From an uncultured Opitutia bacterium (lineage in GTDB: Bacteria; Verrucomicrobiota; Verrucomicrobiia; Opitutales; Opitutaceae), in NCBI GenBank assembly GCA_903919985.1, contig CAIXKG010000004.1:21396-85395 (forward strand): a DNA stretch of 64,000 bases, written 5' to 3'. Each line of letters opens with the position of its first letter. Within the stretch, counting starts at the first letter, position 1. The notes under the pieces are model-generated. The model had not been told where the DNA came from. It did not search any database and saw only the letters and a program-made list of their open reading frames with translations. The translations under genes and the position numbers were made by a program. Of the stretch, positions 43,987 to 53,099 are shown piece after piece.

Positions 43987-44904
43987 ATGCCTGCTCCCTC
44001 CCGATCCGCGTTGGTCATTGCGTTCACGACAATTTACCTGGTCTGGGGTAGCACGTATCTCGGCATTCGCGTGGCGATGGAGAGCATTCCTCTCTTCGCG
44101 ATGGCCGGGGCGCGTTTCACTTTGGCCGGGGCACTACTCTTGATTTGGGTGCGTTGGCGGGGAGCGCCGGCGCCGACCGCACGACAATGGGCGATCAACG
44201 GTATCGTTGGTCTTTTTCTGCTCCTCGGCGGCAACGGGCTCGTCGTCTGGGCTGAGCAGTTCATTCCGACGGGCATCACGGCGCTCTTGGTGGGGGTGAG
44301 CCCACTCTTCATCGTGCTGACCGAATGGGCCTGGCCGGGCGGTATCCGACCGTCAGCCGCGACGGCGGGAGCGCTGCTTGTCGGATTTTTCGGCGTCGCC
44401 TGGCTGGCCGCACCCTGGGAATCCGACGCACACGGCGGTCTGTATATTCCGGGCCTGATCGCGCTGCTCACTGCGTGCCTGCTGTGGTCGATCGGCTTGA
44501 TCTATTCGCGCCATGCCAAACACGGCGCCGATCCCCTCGTCGCTTCCTCCCTCCAGATGTTGACCGGCGGCGCGGCGCTGCTCGTCACGGCCACGCTGCA
44601 CGGCGATTTTGTCCGGCTAGATCTCGCCCAGATCACCGCTCACTCGTGGGCCGCGTTCATCTACCTGGTGTTAATTGGCTCACTGGTGGGTTTTTCGACG
44701 TTCGTTTGGCTGATGAAAAAATGCGCGCCCGCCCAAGTCGCCACGTACGCTTACGTCAACCCGGTCGTCGCGGTCTTCCTCGGCTGGCTTTTGCACCACG
44801 AGCCCATCAATTCCCGCACCCTCGTCGCCGCCGCGATCATCGTCGCCGCCGTGGCGATGATCACGATCCAGAAAAACAGCGCGGCGAAATCCAAATCCGC
44901 CTGA
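43987..44904 (+). CDS. EamA-family (drug/metabolite) transporter
   Basis: A 305-residue exporter with about ten membrane spans arranged as two EamA repeats (residues about 7-140 and 155-292). It shows TTIYLVWGSTYLGIRVAME, GARFTLAGALLLIW, AEQFIPTGITALLVGVSPLF and, in the second half, SLVGFSTFVWLMKKC and ATYAYVNPVVAVFLGWLLHHE. It resembles YedA/RhaT-type proteins that export amino acids or metabolites. The substrate is unknown. Its likely regulator upstream is truncated, so control may be lost. Confidence 0.92.
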   Translation: MPAPSRSALVIAFTTIYLVWGSTYLGIRVAMESIPLFAMAGARFTLAGALLLIWVRWRGAPAPTARQWAINGIVGLFLLLGGNGLVVWAEQFIPTGITALLVGVSPLFIVLTEWAWPGGIRPSAATAGALLVGFFGVAWLAAPWESDAHGGLYIPGLIALLTACLLWSIGLIYSRHAKHGADPLVASSLQMLTGGAALLVTATLHGDFVRLDLAQITAHSWAAFIYLVLIGSLVGFSTFVWLMKKCAPAQVATYAYVNPVVAVFLGWLLHHEPINSRTLVAAAIIVAAVAMITIQKNSAAKSKSA

Positions 44905-45090
44905 CGTCGATGGGCCGCCAAGGGCTCGTCCCCAGAGCCATCAGGCCGCCTCGCGAAGACGTTGCGCGGGTTCTCCAGTGGTCCCGCGCTTGAACCGAGC
45001 GGGGCGGAACCCCGCCCCCACGTCGATCGCGAAGGTCCGGCCGCTTGCGGACGCAGAAACCTGCGCTTAACTTCGCGGTCTGTTTTTCCC

Positions 45091-45540
45091 ATGAAACCCT
45101 TCGCATTTTCCGCCGCCTGCCTCGTCGCGTTGCTCTTTAGCGGGTGCAACACGATCAACCACCGCATTGAAGAAAAATCGGCCGCGTTCTCCGCGGCCGA
45201 TGCGGCCACTCAGGAAAAAATCCGCCAGGGCGTCGTGGCCGTTGGTTATACCCCCGACCTGGTCTACATCGCGCTCGGTAATCCCGACCGCAAACGCCAC
45301 CACACCTCCAAGGATGGCGAGGAAGAAACCTGGATCTATAATACCTATTACCAAGAATACGCCGGCACCGCGAACACGGGGTACCGGCGCTACATCGTAG
45401 TCGATCCCCGCACGGGCCAGGCTTTTGTCTACATCGAACCCGTCTACACCGACCTCTACCGGCAGCGACGCGAGGAAGACATCCGCGTGATATTTCAAAA
45501 CGGCAAGGTGGCTGTGATCGAGCAGACGAAGGATATCTAG
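45091..45540 (+). CDS. lipoprotein with BamE/SmpA-like domain
   Basis: A 149-residue lipoprotein with lipobox LLFSGC (Cys near residue 19). The mature part contains KIRQGVVAVGYTPDLVYIAL, then GNPDRKRHHTSKDGEEETWI, the I..G.....V...LG.P.......W.Y pattern of SmpA/OmlA/BamE-type small outer-membrane lipoproteins. The tail is EDIRVIFQNGKVAVIEQ, with the expected strand. It may support outer-membrane integrity; a direct role in BAM is inference. A ggggcgg/ccgcccc hairpin lies upstream at 45001-45018. Confidence 0.75.
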   Translation: MKPFAFSAACLVALLFSGCNTINHRIEEKSAAFSAADAATQEKIRQGVVAVGYTPDLVYIALGNPDRKRHHTSKDGEEETWIYNTYYQEYAGTANTGYRRYIVVDPRTGQAFVYIEPVYTDLYRQRREEDIRVIFQNGKVAVIEQTKDI

Positions 45541-45687
45541 AGCGCTTGAGCGCGAGCCGCGTGGGCGGTAAGAGGTAGGGCGCGTGATCTTGCCAGAGAC
45601 GAGCAGGCCCTTGTGCGCCTCCGGCGCGGACTGTCTATGAGGGAAAGAAGATTGTGTCGGGGCCGGCGGCGCGCATTTTCGGCGGCC

Positions 45688-45990
45688 ATGCCCCCGTCCC
45701 ACCCGCCTCAAAACGGCAGCATTCATAGCGAATCGTTTTTGCGTTCGTTGATGCGCCGCCAGCTCAGCCTCTCGATCGCCTGTGCCGCCACATTTCTGGT
45801 CGCCCTGCTCGGGCTTCCGCTCCTCAACTATTTTGCGCCGGCCTTCATGGCGACGCGAGTCGCTGGTTTCACGTTGAGCTGGCTCATTGTCGGAGTGCTT
45901 TTCTTCCCCTTCGTCTGGATCATCTCCTTCGTGTTCATCCGCCGTTCGCTGAAATTGGAAGCCGATGAGGTCAACGAGGTCAGCCGCTAA
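45688..45990 (+). CDS. DUF485 inner-membrane protein, partner of ActP
   Basis: A 100-residue protein with two spans: LSLSIACAATFLVALLGLPL and FTLSWLIVGVLFFPFVWIISF, and FIRRSLKLEADEVNEV at the end. This matches DUF485 (YjcH), whose gene precedes actP in many bacteria. Here the acetate-permease-like gene starts four bases after the stop, so the two are translationally linked. The start at 45688 is the best-supported ATG, but ATG 45751 (MRRQLSLS) is also possible. Confidence 0.85.
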   Translation: MPPSHPPQNGSIHSESFLRSLMRRQLSLSIACAATFLVALLGLPLLNYFAPAFMATRVAGFTLSWLIVGVLFFPFVWIISFVFIRRSLKLEADEVNEVSR

Positions 45991-45993
45991 ACC

Positions 45994-47805
45994 ATGAATC
46001 TCCCTCTCGCTTTTTTCAACGGCGTCGATCCCTGGATTTTCGCTTTCTCCTTCGTCACCGTCGCCGTGACGCTCTGGATGGGCTTTCGCTCGGCCAAGAA
46101 CTCCAAGACCGCCAGCGATTTTTTCGTCGCCGGGCGCTCCGTTTCAGTGGGCTGGAACGCCTCGGCCATCTCGGGTGAATATCTCTCGGCCGCCTCGTTC
46201 ATGGGCATCGCCGGCATGGTGATGTCATCCGGCTACGATGCGCTGTGGTACCCGGTTTGTTATGCGTGCGGCTATCTTTTCCTGCTCCTATTCATCGCCG
46301 GACCACTGCGCCGTTTCGGGGCCTACACGATTCCGGACTTCGCCGAAGGTCGTTTCGATTCGCCCGTCTTCCGCAAGATCGCCGTCTGCTTCGTGCTGTT
46401 CATTGGATTTTTCTACACGATGCCGCAGATGAAAGGCGCTGGCGTGACACTCGCTTATATTTTTCCCGGACTGCCGTATTGGGTCGGCGTCGTGCTCGTC
46501 GGCGCGGTCATCACGTTGAACGTTTCCCTCGGCGGCATGAAAGGCATCACGCTCGTGCAGGCGTTCCAATATTGGATCAAGCTCTTCGCCATCACTGTGC
46601 CGATTTTTGTACTGATGTCCGTGGTTGGATTCTACAACGGCCAGATCGGCGCCAATGTCGCGCCCGGCGAAACCGCCCCACTCGCGTCCAACTCGTCGGT
46701 GGAGCGCAAGCCCCTCGTTGAAAAAGCGCCGAAGGACACGGCTTGGATCGCGCCGTTCGGACCGCTGACGACGAAGGCCGTCACCGCCGCCGCCGCGACT
46801 CTCCCGGTCGAACAGCGCGCCGCCTACCTCGCCGAGCACCAGAAGCCCTATTCGTTGCTCTACACCTATTCCCTGATCATCGCGCTCGTCTGTGGCACGG
46901 CCGGTCTGCCGCACATCTTGGTGCGGTTCTACACGAATCCCGATGGCGTCGCCGCCAAGCGCACCACCATGTGGGTCATGATTCTAATCGGCGTATTCTA
47001 TGTATTTCCGCCGATCTTCGGTGTGATCGGGCGTAATCTATTGCCTGAACTTTATTCAGGTATTGGGGCGAAGGGCACGGACAAGATCGTACTCGAACTG
47101 CCCACGCTGCTCGGCCAGCGCTTCGGGGTGCTTGGCTCCATCCTGAGCGGCATCACCTGCGCGGGCGCGTTTGCCGCGTTCATGAGCACGTTCAGCGGCC
47201 TGCTTGTTTCGATGACGGGTGCACTCGCCCATGATGTCTACGGCCGCATGCTCCGGCCCCAATCGACACCCACCGAACGACTCTTTGCGTTCAAGGTGTC
47301 AGCCGTGCTCATTGGCGGCGTTGCCATCGTGCTCGGCTGTTTTGTCGAGCTCCTCGAAATCAACTTCATGGTCGGACAGGCCTTCGCCATCGCCGCCGCG
47401 AGTTATTTCCCGCTGCTCTTCATGAGCGTCTGGTGGCGCGGCATGACGATGAAAGGCGCCGCCACCGGCATGCTAGCGGGCGGACTTTGCGCACTCATCG
47501 CCGCGGCCCTGACGAATCTCGCGACACTGGCCCTCGACAAAGGGCCAATGGGAAAACTCTTCGCGAGCTTCAAAGGCATGAACGATTTCTGGGCCCAGCA
47601 CCCACTGCTGCGCATCCTTTGCGAACAACCCGCGATCTGGAGCGTGCCGCTCGCCATCACGCTCATGATCGTAGTGTCGAAGCTGACCGCCGCGAGCGTG
47701 CCGGCCGATATCCGCATGAAAATGCTCGTGCTCCACGCGCCCGAGCAGCTCGGCCTCAAGCAGGAATACATTCAGGAGCACCAGGCCGGATTACCCGGGC
47801 ATTGA
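45994..47805 (+). CDS. actP: sodium:solute symporter, acetate permease (ActP) type
   Basis: A 603-residue membrane protein of the SSS family with about 13 spans. It begins with GFRSAKNSKTASDFFVAGRS, followed by NASAISGEYLSAASFMGIAG and GYDALWYPVCYACGYLFLLL. Further on are FAEGRFDSP, SLGGMKGITLVQAFQYWIKL, GLPHILVRFYTNPDGVAAKR and FAAFMSTFSGLLVSMTGALA. These match ActP and the related VC_2705 subfamily, which import acetate or other short carboxylates with sodium. A loop of roughly 90 residues at about 215-300 is longer than in E. coli ActP, typical of the VC_2705 group. It follows a DUF485 gene. Confidence 0.88.
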   Translation: MNLPLAFFNGVDPWIFAFSFVTVAVTLWMGFRSAKNSKTASDFFVAGRSVSVGWNASAISGEYLSAASFMGIAGMVMSSGYDALWYPVCYACGYLFLLLFIAGPLRRFGAYTIPDFAEGRFDSPVFRKIAVCFVLFIGFFYTMPQMKGAGVTLAYIFPGLPYWVGVVLVGAVITLNVSLGGMKGITLVQAFQYWIKLFAITVPIFVLMSVVGFYNGQIGANVAPGETAPLASNSSVERKPLVEKAPKDTAWIAPFGPLTTKAVTAAAATLPVEQRAAYLAEHQKPYSLLYTYSLIIALVCGTAGLPHILVRFYTNPDGVAAKRTTMWVMILIGVFYVFPPIFGVIGRNLLPELYSGIGAKGTDKIVLELPTLLGQRFGVLGSILSGITCAGAFAAFMSTFSGLLVSMTGALAHDVYGRMLRPQSTPTERLFAFKVSAVLIGGVAIVLGCFVELLEINFMVGQAFAIAAASYFPLLFMSVWWRGMTMKGAATGMLAGGLCALIAAALTNLATLALDKGPMGKLFASFKGMNDFWAQHPLLRILCEQPAIWSVPLAITLMIVVSKLTAASVPADIRMKMLVLHAPEQLGLKQEYIQEHQAGLPGH

Positions 47806-47854
47806 ACCCACGAGGTGGAGCGTGTTGCCCTCAACGCGCTCCACTTAGAGCGGT

Positions 47855-48571
47855 TTAAACTTTTTCGTCGCGGTTTGGTGTAGCGGCTACGCTTTCGCTC
47901 GAACCGCCCTCGAACAGGCGGGCGCCATCGGCGAGGCCTTGCGTCAATCGCTCCAAAAACTCCGACCTTTCCACTTCCCGAGCACCGAGACGTTCCATGT
48001 GCGGGGTGAGCTGTTGGATATCCATCCACTCCGCACCGCGGGCGCGCAGGTACGACGCGAGATGCAGGATCGCGAGCTTCGAGGCATTATCAACGCGGTG
48101 AAACATGCTCTCGCCACCAAACACTCCCCCGGAATCGACGCCGTAAAGTCCGCCCACCAGTTCGCCGTCACGCCAGACTTCCACACTGTGCGCCACACCG
48201 GCGACATGCAGCTCGGTATAGGCCGACAACACGGCCGGATGGATCTAGGTGCCTTCATCCTCCGCGCGGGCCGCGGCGGCGCACGCGGCGATCACCGCGG
48301 GAAACGCCCGGTCGATTGAATAACTCCAGCCGCTTTTCCGGGCCGCTTTCTCGAGCGTACGCCCAGCGGTGAGTTCCGCGAAAACCAGGATCGCCCGCAC
48401 GCGCGGACAGCACCACGGGATCGGCGCGCCGGCCCGGCCCGGCCAGGGAAAAATTCCGCGGCGATATGCGGCCCGCAAATTTTCGACCGTCAGGGCCGAA
48501 GCATGGGTGCGCGCGACTACCTCCGGCCCACGGACGAGTTTGTCCGGCGCGGGAAATATGAGCGCAGCCAT
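47855..48571 (-). pseudogene. aat: leucyl/phenylalanyl-tRNA-protein transferase gene interrupted by an in-frame amber codon
   Basis: Aat adds Leu or Phe to N-terminal Arg/Lys of proteins for the N-degron pathway. Two same-frame parts make up a full-length gene (238 codons; family about 235). The first (48571 to 48245) has LTVENLRAAYRRGIFPWP and IPWCCPRVRAILVF and ends after ARAEDEGT. The next codon, number 109, is TAG (48247-48245). The frame then resumes ...HPAVLSAYTELHVAG, HSVEVWRDGELVGGLYGV and FGGESMFHRVDNASKLA. In the family the position reads GTWI, so the change is TGG to TAG. There is no frameshift. It is either a recent pseudogene, a readthrough gene or a sequence error. Confidence 0.9.
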
Positions 48572-48638
48572 GGTAAGCCGTGATTTTTTCGGTCCGGGTG
48601 GGTCCGCTCGCTCGCGCGCGGCCTACACCGAAAAACCT

Positions 48639-49637
48639 TCATTCACGTTTCAGTCCGCGCGCCATCAAGGCGCTGAGCGCGAGCGCCGGCGCCTTGCCCT
48701 CGAAAAGGATCGCGTGTGTCTCGCGTAAAATCGGGGCCTCGATTTTTCGTGCCACACATAATCCGTGAAACGATTCCGTCGTGCGGTAGCCTTCGACGAC
48801 CGTCTTGCGATGGGCGACGAGTTCCGCCGCGCTGCGCCCTTCGCCGATGCGCTGGCCGAATTCGCGATTGCGACTCCACTCGCCGTGACAAGTCGCCACC
48901 AAGTCGCCGAAACCGCTGAGCCCATAGAACGTTTCCGCCCGCGCGCCCAGTGAGACGCCGACCCGCACCATTTCCGCGAGCGCACGCGTGAGCAGAGCCG
49001 CGGTTGCATTATCACCCAACCCCAAGCCCACCGCGCACCCCGCGGCGATGGCGTAGATGTTTTTCAAGCAGCCGCCGTATTCGATCCCAGCCAAATCGTC
49101 ACTCGTGTAAACGCGCAGCGTCGGCCCGCTGATGGCCGCCTGCACCTCGCCGACAAATTCATTCGTGGTCGCGGTGCCCAACACCATCGCCGCCGGGAGA
49201 CCGCGCGCAACTTCACCCGCGTTGGTCGGTCCCGTCAGGGCGCTTGCTACCGCCTCCGGGAAAACCGCCGCGATCACCTGCGATGGCCGCAGATGGGTAT
49301 CGAGCTCCAAGCCTTTCGCTAGGCTGACAATCAGGCGCGGGCGCCGCGTCTCTCCGAAAGCGGCAAACACACGGTTCGCTGTGACGCGGAGCGCCTGCGA
49401 AGGGCAGGCCAGCAGCACGACATCGACCTGGGCGACGGCGGCGGACAAATCCGCCGTGATGGCAAGTGCCGCCGGCAGCGCCAGTCCCGGCAGATACTCG
49501 ATGTTTTCGCGCGCCATTGCGAGCGACTCGGCCTGTTCGGGACGTCGCGGCACCAACACAACGGACCGTCCCAGCCGCGCCAGATGCACTGCGAACGCAG
49601 TACCCCAAGCCCCGGCTCCGACGACGCAGAAGTTCAT
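48639..49637 (-). CDS. gpsA: glycerol-3-phosphate dehydrogenase [NAD(P)+]
   Basis: GpsA reduces dihydroxyacetone phosphate to sn-glycerol 3-phosphate for phospholipid synthesis. The 332-residue product has the Rossmann GAGAWGTAFAVHLARLG, VSLAKGLELDT, LTGPTNAGEVARGLPAAM, the catalytic Lys in EYGGCLKNIYAIAAG and the C-terminal GLSGFGDLVATCHGEWSRNR. The length is normal for the family. The gene starts 14 bp from a triple 9-mer repeat. The broken aat gene lies just downstream, same strand. Confidence 0.95.
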   Translation of the reverse strand: MNFCVVGAGAWGTAFAVHLARLGRSVVLVPRRPEQAESLAMARENIEYLPGLALPAALAITADLSAAVAQVDVVLLACPSQALRVTANRVFAAFGETRRPRLIVSLAKGLELDTHLRPSQVIAAVFPEAVASALTGPTNAGEVARGLPAAMVLGTATTNEFVGEVQAAISGPTLRVYTSDDLAGIEYGGCLKNIYAIAAGCAVGLGLGDNATAALLTRALAEMVRVGVSLGARAETFYGLSGFGDLVATCHGEWSRNREFGQRIGEGRSAAELVAHRKTVVEGYRTTESFHGLCVARKIEAPILRETHAILFEGKAPALALSALMARGLKRE

Positions 49638-49650
49638 CTCTGCTTATTGC

Positions 49651-49677
49651 CCACGGAATCCACGGAACACACGGAAA
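49651..49677. repeat. three tandem 9-mers of the CACGGAA type
   Basis: ccacggaat, ccacggaac and acacggaaa lie end to end just upstream of gpsA. This low-copy tandem unit could be a binding-site array or a simple repeat. Confidence 0.6.
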
Positions 49678-49868
49678 ATTTTAAAGCCCGCGGAGCACGG
49701 CGAAAGCTGGGCCCGAGTTAGGGCGGATTATCGCTAATCCTCCGCGGCCACTCCGCTCCCGGAGCAACGACGTCTAACCGGCGCATTGCGGTCGTTCGAC
49801 TTCAATCAGGCCCCGAGCCTGTCGAGTGGGGATAACGCGCCTTACCCCTTTGACCGGAGCCGACCGAT

Positions 49869-51173
49869 TCACTTCAGAAACGCCGGAATCTTCTCACCTG
49901 CGATCATCGATTCGAAGCTTTCCCGCGCGTTGACCTGCTCAAACGCGCTGCCGTGGACCATCACTTCGGCCGGGAGCGGGCGGGTGTTGTAGCGGCTCGA
50001 CATCGTCGACCCGTACGCGCCGGCGCTCATGAACGCGATGTACTCGCCCTCGCCGACTTCCTGAAACTGGCGGGCCTTCGCGAAGCAGTCGCCGCTCTCG
50101 CAAATCGGCCCGACCACATCGGCGACAAGCGCGCGGCGCGTGGTGTCGCGATGCAACGGTACAATCTCGTGAAACGCATCGTACATCGCGGGCCGCACCA
50201 AGTCGTTCATCGCGGCATCGACGATGAGAAAGTTTTTTCCCGCGCCGCGCTTCAAGTGCTCGACCCGTGAGAGCAGCACGCCGGCATTGCCGACGAGGAA
50301 GCGGCCGGGTTCGAGCAGGATTTTCAAACCGAGCGGCTGGAGCAACGGCACCAAGGTTGCGCCGTACGCCTCGGGCGTCAGCGGACGCGTCCCGGCGGGT
50401 TGCGCGTCCCACCACGCGGCGGCGCCACTGGCGAGCGCATCGCGGTAGACGATGCCGATGCCGCCCCCGATCGAAAAATAAGTAATGCCGTACTTTGCTT
50501 TGAGCTCACCGGCAAAGGGCGCGACCTTGGCCACGGCCTCGGCGAACGGGCCGACGTCCGTCAACTGCGAGCCGATGTGCATCTGCACGCCGCGCAGTTC
50601 AAGATGAGGATACTTGGAGGCGGCTTCGTAGGCCGCGGCGGCGTACTTGAGGGGGATGCCAAATTTATTGTCGCTCTTGCCCGTGGTAATCTTGGCGTGC
50701 GTGTGCGCATCGACGTCCGGGTTGATGCGGATGGCAATGGGCGCCTTTACCCCGAGTTTGCCGGCGACGTGATTGATGCGCGCGAGCTCGGGCTCGCTCT
50801 CGACGTGGAAAGAGAAAATCCCGCTTTCCAGCGCAAACTGAATCTCCGCCTCCGTTTTGCCTACGCCGGCGAAAACGCTGCGCTTCACATTCGCGCCCGC
50901 CGCCAGCACCCGGCGGAGCTCGCCCCCGCTGACCAGATCGAACGCCGCGCCGAGTCGCGCAAAATGCCGCAGGACGGCCAAGCCGGAGTTGGCCTTCATC
51001 GCGTAGCAAATCTGAACGTCGAGCCCCTCCAAACCAGCCGCCAGCCGGGTATAATTATCCGCCATGGTCGCAGCGCTGTAGACATAGGTGGGCGTACCGT
51101 ACAGCCGCGCCACCTCGGTGAGATCGACGGATTCGCCGTGAAGATTTTGCCCGACGTAGCGGAAGTGATGCAT
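49869..51173 (-). CDS. lysA: diaminopimelate decarboxylase
   Basis: LysA converts meso-diaminopimelate to L-lysine and carbon dioxide with PLP. The 434 residues from ATG 51173 (MHHFRYVGQNLHGE) fit the family. They show the PLP lysine in ICYAMKANSGLAVL, VFAGVGKTEAEI, GVQMHIGSQLTD, SIGGGIGIVYRD, LEPGRFLVGNAGVL, ICESGDCFAK (active-site Cys from the other subunit) and SAGAYGSTMSSRYNTRP. The open frame goes 76 codons further upstream, but that part has no family similarity and overlaps a divergent small gene. Lysine and cell-wall precursor levels meet at this enzyme. Confidence 0.95.
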   Translation of the reverse strand: MHHFRYVGQNLHGESVDLTEVARLYGTPTYVYSAATMADNYTRLAAGLEGLDVQICYAMKANSGLAVLRHFARLGAAFDLVSGGELRRVLAAGANVKRSVFAGVGKTEAEIQFALESGIFSFHVESEPELARINHVAGKLGVKAPIAIRINPDVDAHTHAKITTGKSDNKFGIPLKYAAAAYEAASKYPHLELRGVQMHIGSQLTDVGPFAEAVAKVAPFAGELKAKYGITYFSIGGGIGIVYRDALASGAAAWWDAQPAGTRPLTPEAYGATLVPLLQPLGLKILLEPGRFLVGNAGVLLSRVEHLKRGAGKNFLIVDAAMNDLVRPAMYDAFHEIVPLHRDTTRRALVADVVGPICESGDCFAKARQFQEVGEGEYIAFMSAGAYGSTMSSRYNTRPLPAEVMVHGSAFEQVNARESFESMIAGEKIPAFLK

Positions 51174-51245
51174 AGCGTGAAAAAGACTGGGAAAGCGCTC
51201 GAAGTAGTGTGTTTCCCCTTGAAAAAACGAATCCAAAATAACGTC

Positions 51246-51512
51246 ATGCAGCTTGTGCTGCGTTACCTTGCCAACCTCTGCCATCGGCCCGCCCACCGTT
51301 TCGGGCTGCGGCGCGACCGGCGTGGTAGCCGTTTGCGGGACCCGCGGTTCGTGAGTTTCCTGGCTCAGACCAACCGCCGGACGCTCGACCCCGATTTTCA
51401 TGACACCCTGCTCCGCGGCCGGAAGCTATTTCGCCGGCTGTTGATGCTCGGCAGTGCTGCAGGCGCGGCCTGGTTCTTGCTCGAGAGCGCCAAGGCGCTG
51501 TCGATCTTCTGA
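51246..51512 (+). CDS. possible 88-residue tail-anchored membrane protein
   Basis: From ATG 51246 the frame encodes a basic protein (QLVLRYLANLCHRPAHRFGL... RDPRFVSFLAQTNRRTLDPD) with a single C-terminal hydrophobic segment (LLMLGSAAGAAWFLLESAKA, residues about 65-84). This is a credible tail-anchor pattern. It is divergent from lysA and its first part is antisense to the rejected lysA N-terminal extension. The next gene on the same strand starts 44 bp after its stop. No family recognised. Confidence 0.45.
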   Translation: MQLVLRYLANLCHRPAHRFGLRRDRRGSRLRDPRFVSFLAQTNRRTLDPDFHDTLLRGRKLFRRLLMLGSAAGAAWFLLESAKALSIF

Positions 51513-51555
51513 GCCTGGACTTGCGCTTTATCCGCGGTCCAATTTGCGTGGCGTG

Positions 51556-52032
51556 ATGCCCCATCGCACTTTTCTCAAAGCCAGCTGGCTGCTGGCCGGC
51601 GTGATCGCTTTGTTTTTCACGGGTTGCCAGGGCGGATACGATCTCGGCGGCATCTCCATTAATTTGGACCACTTCACGGCCCCATCGGAAGCGAGCAGCA
51701 CGATGACCCTCCGCTACACTAATGAGAATACGATCCCGATCGCGCTGTCCGGCTCGGCGCACAAGGTCTATCTCAACGGCACCTACGTCGGCAAAGCCGT
51801 GAGCAAGCAGCCCCTCGGTCTCGCCCCCCTGAGCACGATCACCCAAGACGCGACCGTGAATTTCGAAAACCTCGCGTTCGTGAAACAGCTGGTCGCGACG
51901 AGCGACCAGAAGAGCGCCAGCTATCGCGTGGAAAGCGTGCTTTATATCACTAGCGGCGAAGAAAATCTCACCATAAAAACCAACGGCACCGGCAGCGTGG
52001 ATCTGCGGGCGTTGAGTTCCACGAAGCCGTAA
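51556..52032 (+). CDS. lipoprotein of the LEA type 2 (WHy domain) family
   Basis: The 158-residue product has a signal peptide with lipobox FFTGCQ (LLAGVIALFFTGC). The mature domain DLGGISINLDHFTAPSEASS, then TMTLRYTNENTIPIALSGSA, KVYLNGTYVGKAVS and VATSDQKSASYRVES is the beta-sandwich of water-stress/hypersensitive-response (WHy, LEA-2) proteins. These bind or shield membranes or proteins under stress, but roles in bacteria are little known. The ATG at 51556 starts the lipoprotein signal. It converges on sdhB. Confidence 0.75.
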   Translation: MPHRTFLKASWLLAGVIALFFTGCQGGYDLGGISINLDHFTAPSEASSTMTLRYTNENTIPIALSGSAHKVYLNGTYVGKAVSKQPLGLAPLSTITQDATVNFENLAFVKQLVATSDQKSASYRVESVLYITSGEENLTIKTNGTGSVDLRALSSTKP

Positions 52033-52121
52033 CATCCGATGGAGCGCGGCGCTTCCGCCCGCGCGCTGGGCTGACTTGGGTGGATGCAAAAATCGCGGGC
52101 GAAAGCACCGCGCGACGCAGT

Positions 52122-52934
52122 CTACCCCGCACCGCCGCCAGTGTTCGCCGGCGCCGGCTTAAAGGCAGATCGTAGCGAGGCGCTCAGAAAATCCCGGTTC
52201 ATGCGCGCGATGAAATCCTCCGAGATCAGTTTCGGACAGGCGGCGCTGCACTCGTACTGATTCGTACAACTGCCAAAGCCGAGGCTGTCCATGGTGTTCA
52301 CCATCGCCAGCACACGCTTGTCGCGCTCGGCCTGACCTTGCGGGAGCAAACCGAGGTGGCCGACTTTCGCCGCAACGAAAAGCATCGCGCTCGAATTCTT
52401 ACACGCGGCGACGCACGCGCCACAGCCAATGCATTGCGCCGCATCCATTGCGAGATCGGCGTCCGGCTTCGGTATGGGCCGCGCATTGGCATCGGGGGCC
52501 GAGCCCGCCCGGGCCGTGATAAAACCGCCCGCCTGTTGAATCGCGTCGAACCCGCGGCGATCCGTGACGAGGTCCTTCACGATCGGAAACGCGCGGGCGC
52601 GGAAGGGTTCGACGACGATCACATCGCCATCGTAAAACGACCGCATGTACGTTTGACACGTGGCGATGCCGCGGCCGGGGCCGTGCGGTTTGCCGTTGAT
52701 CGTGCACGAGCAGGTGCCGCAGATGCCCTCGCGGCAATCGTGGGCAAACGCGATCGGCTCCTCGCCCTTCAGGGTGAGCTCGTCGTTCACGACATCGAGC
52801 ATCTCGAGGAACGACATGTTCGTGCTCAGATTCTTCGCGGGATACTCGACGAATTTGCCCGGGGCATCCGGCCCGGCCTGACGCCAGACGCGCAGCGTAA
52901 CGGAGATAAATTTGGCGGTATTGATGGCGACCAT
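52122..52934 (-). CDS. sdhB: succinate dehydrogenase iron-sulfur subunit
   Basis: SdhB carries the three iron-sulfur clusters between SdhA and the membrane anchor. The 270-residue product shows the 2Fe-2S cysteine pattern [11 protein letters not shown] (with GKPHGPG next) and the [4Fe-4S] motif [13 protein letters not shown]. The last set, [20 protein letters not shown], ligates the 3Fe-4S centre. The RLWRQA-like N-terminus is a plant-ferredoxin domain. It is the third gene of an sdhC-A-B operon, 165 bp after sdhA. The Cys-rich C-terminal set is longer than in E. coli SdhB and typical of the b558 class. Confidence 0.95.
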   Translation of the reverse strand: MVAINTAKFISVTLRVWRQAGPDAPGKFVEYPAKNLSTNMSFLEMLDVVNDELTLKGEEPIAFAHDCREGICGTCSCTINGKPHGPGRGIATCQTYMRSFYDGDVIVVEPFRARAFPIVKDLVTDRRGFDAIQQAGGFITARAGSAPDANARPIPKPDADLAMDAAQCIGCGACVAACKNSSAMLFVAAKVGHLGLLPQGQAERDKRVLAMVNTMDSLGFGSCTNQYECSAACPKLISEDFIARMNRDFLSASLRSAFKPAPANTGGGAG

Positions 52935-53099
52935 GGGGAAATTACGAACGACGGAATGACGTTTTTACGAGACGGCGGCGCGGTTTGCCCGCGTCACGCC
53001 AAACACTACGACCGTGATTGAAAGGATCTTGGGGTTCTTAGGCATAGGGCACGGACAGGATCTTGATTCAGCGTTCTAAATTCGTCGTCGGCCCTAGGG

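Noticed and set aside
50400..51245. Plus-strand frame antisense to lysA
   Set aside because: lysA is clear on the other strand; only the part from ATG 51246 lies outside it and has a credible membrane segment.
51174..51401. N-terminal extension of lysA by 76 codons
   Set aside because: It has no family similarity, and the core start MHHF at 51173 matches the usual LysA N-terminus.
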